DNA of 64,000 bases, from assembly GCF_029953285.1 (NCBI RefSeq), contig NZ_JASAOI010000037.1, positions 159,644 through 223,643 on the forward strand, written 5' to 3'. A program made the translations under genes and the position numbers. Positions within the stretch are counted from its first letter, which is position 1. Each line of letters opens with the position of its first letter. The notes under the pieces were generated by a model, which saw only the letters and a list, made by a program, of their open reading frames with translations, was not told where the DNA came from and searched no databases. Below are positions 63,933 to 64,000 of the stretch, piece after piece. This stretch comes from Yinghuangia seranimata. GTDB lineage: Bacteria; Actinomycetota; Actinomycetes; Streptomycetales; Streptomycetaceae.

Positions 63933-64000
63933 CTGTCAAGCCGCGGTGAACCAGTCATCAACAGGTGGCCTGTCCCGGGGTGGAGGGGGCGGCTTGACAG
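63933..64000. repeat. 12-bp inverted repeat at the window edge
   Basis: CTGTCAAGCCGC (63933-63944) is perfectly complementary to GCGGCTTGACAG (63989-64000), 44 bases apart. Each arm contains TTGACA reading outward, so these may be two divergent -35 boxes, an operator pair or element ends. The window stops at the second arm. Confidence 0.6.

Overview
The window is very GC-rich DNA from an actinomycete. Gene content and order point to a Streptomyces-like member of the Streptomycetaceae: murT-gatD, rbpA with a SigR-type promoter next to fxsA and a polyprenol-phosphate mannose synthase gene, a SpoIIE/GAF phosphatase, many HTH regulators, DUF6301 and HEAT-repeat proteins. Most intergenic hairpins are long GC-rich stems without U-tracts. 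No rRNA, tRNA or CRISPR array was seen. Assignments rest on reading motifs in the sequence; no database search was possible.

Region by region. 1-5.9 kb is an insertion-sequence graveyard: the 3' end of an IS256-type transposase abuts an ISL3 transposase remnant, followed by frameshifted NF041680/IS701-like and IS5-like remnants. Single-copy hypothetical genes lie between them, and one appears to have lost its 3' half. 6-9.6 kb carries a HEAT-repeat protein and a divergent, translationally coupled ArsR-CDF metal-efflux pair with a clear operator over its start. 9.9-16 kb holds membrane proteins, a three-gene overlapping cassette (31-residue membrane peptide, ECF sigma factor, Cys-rich membrane protein), a tandem duplicate of two-domain dimeric alpha/beta-barrel proteins, two tiny secreted proteins, and a SufR-like regulator with a DUF3291 protein. 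16-26 kb contains murT-gatD (lipid II amidation), a methyltransferase, Nudix, PAP2-diacylglycerol kinase fusion, ADP-ribosylglycohydrolase, VOC and phosphotransferase genes.

26-35.4 kb contains several regulator-target pairs and metabolic genes: TetR with acyl-CoA dehydrogenase, a SnoaL-type ester cyclase, a tyrosine recombinase, a thioesterase, a CPA2 antiporter with a half-size regulatory subunit, and a quinone-reductase-like dehydrogenase divergent from an XRE/MmyB regulator. 35.4-36 kb is an odd non-coding stretch with two long inverted repeats and a 27-C homopolymer. 36-43.2 kb has DUF6301, a multi-HTH protein, TetR with a TetX-like FAD monooxygenase, a large helical protein and a flavodoxin. 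43.3-53 kb is a conserved-looking core block: a 64-residue membrane protein, a membrane-anchored FtsK-like ATPase, a giant SpoIIE phosphatase/anti-sigma-kinase whose N-terminal sensor domain seems split by about 740 residues of Pro/Ala/Gly repeats, rbpA, fxsA and the mannosyltransferase.

53-64 kb holds a heptad-repeat coiled-coil protein, a MocR/YczE divergent pair, a sirtuin, a secreted beta-rich protein with a structured leader, a lipoprotein, azlCD with a divergent XRE-cupin regulator, and folD. The recurrent theme is a divergent or adjacent regulator with a near-perfect palindromic operator. Five such pairs can be read directly from the sequence (ArsR, two TetR, MocR, XRE-cupin).
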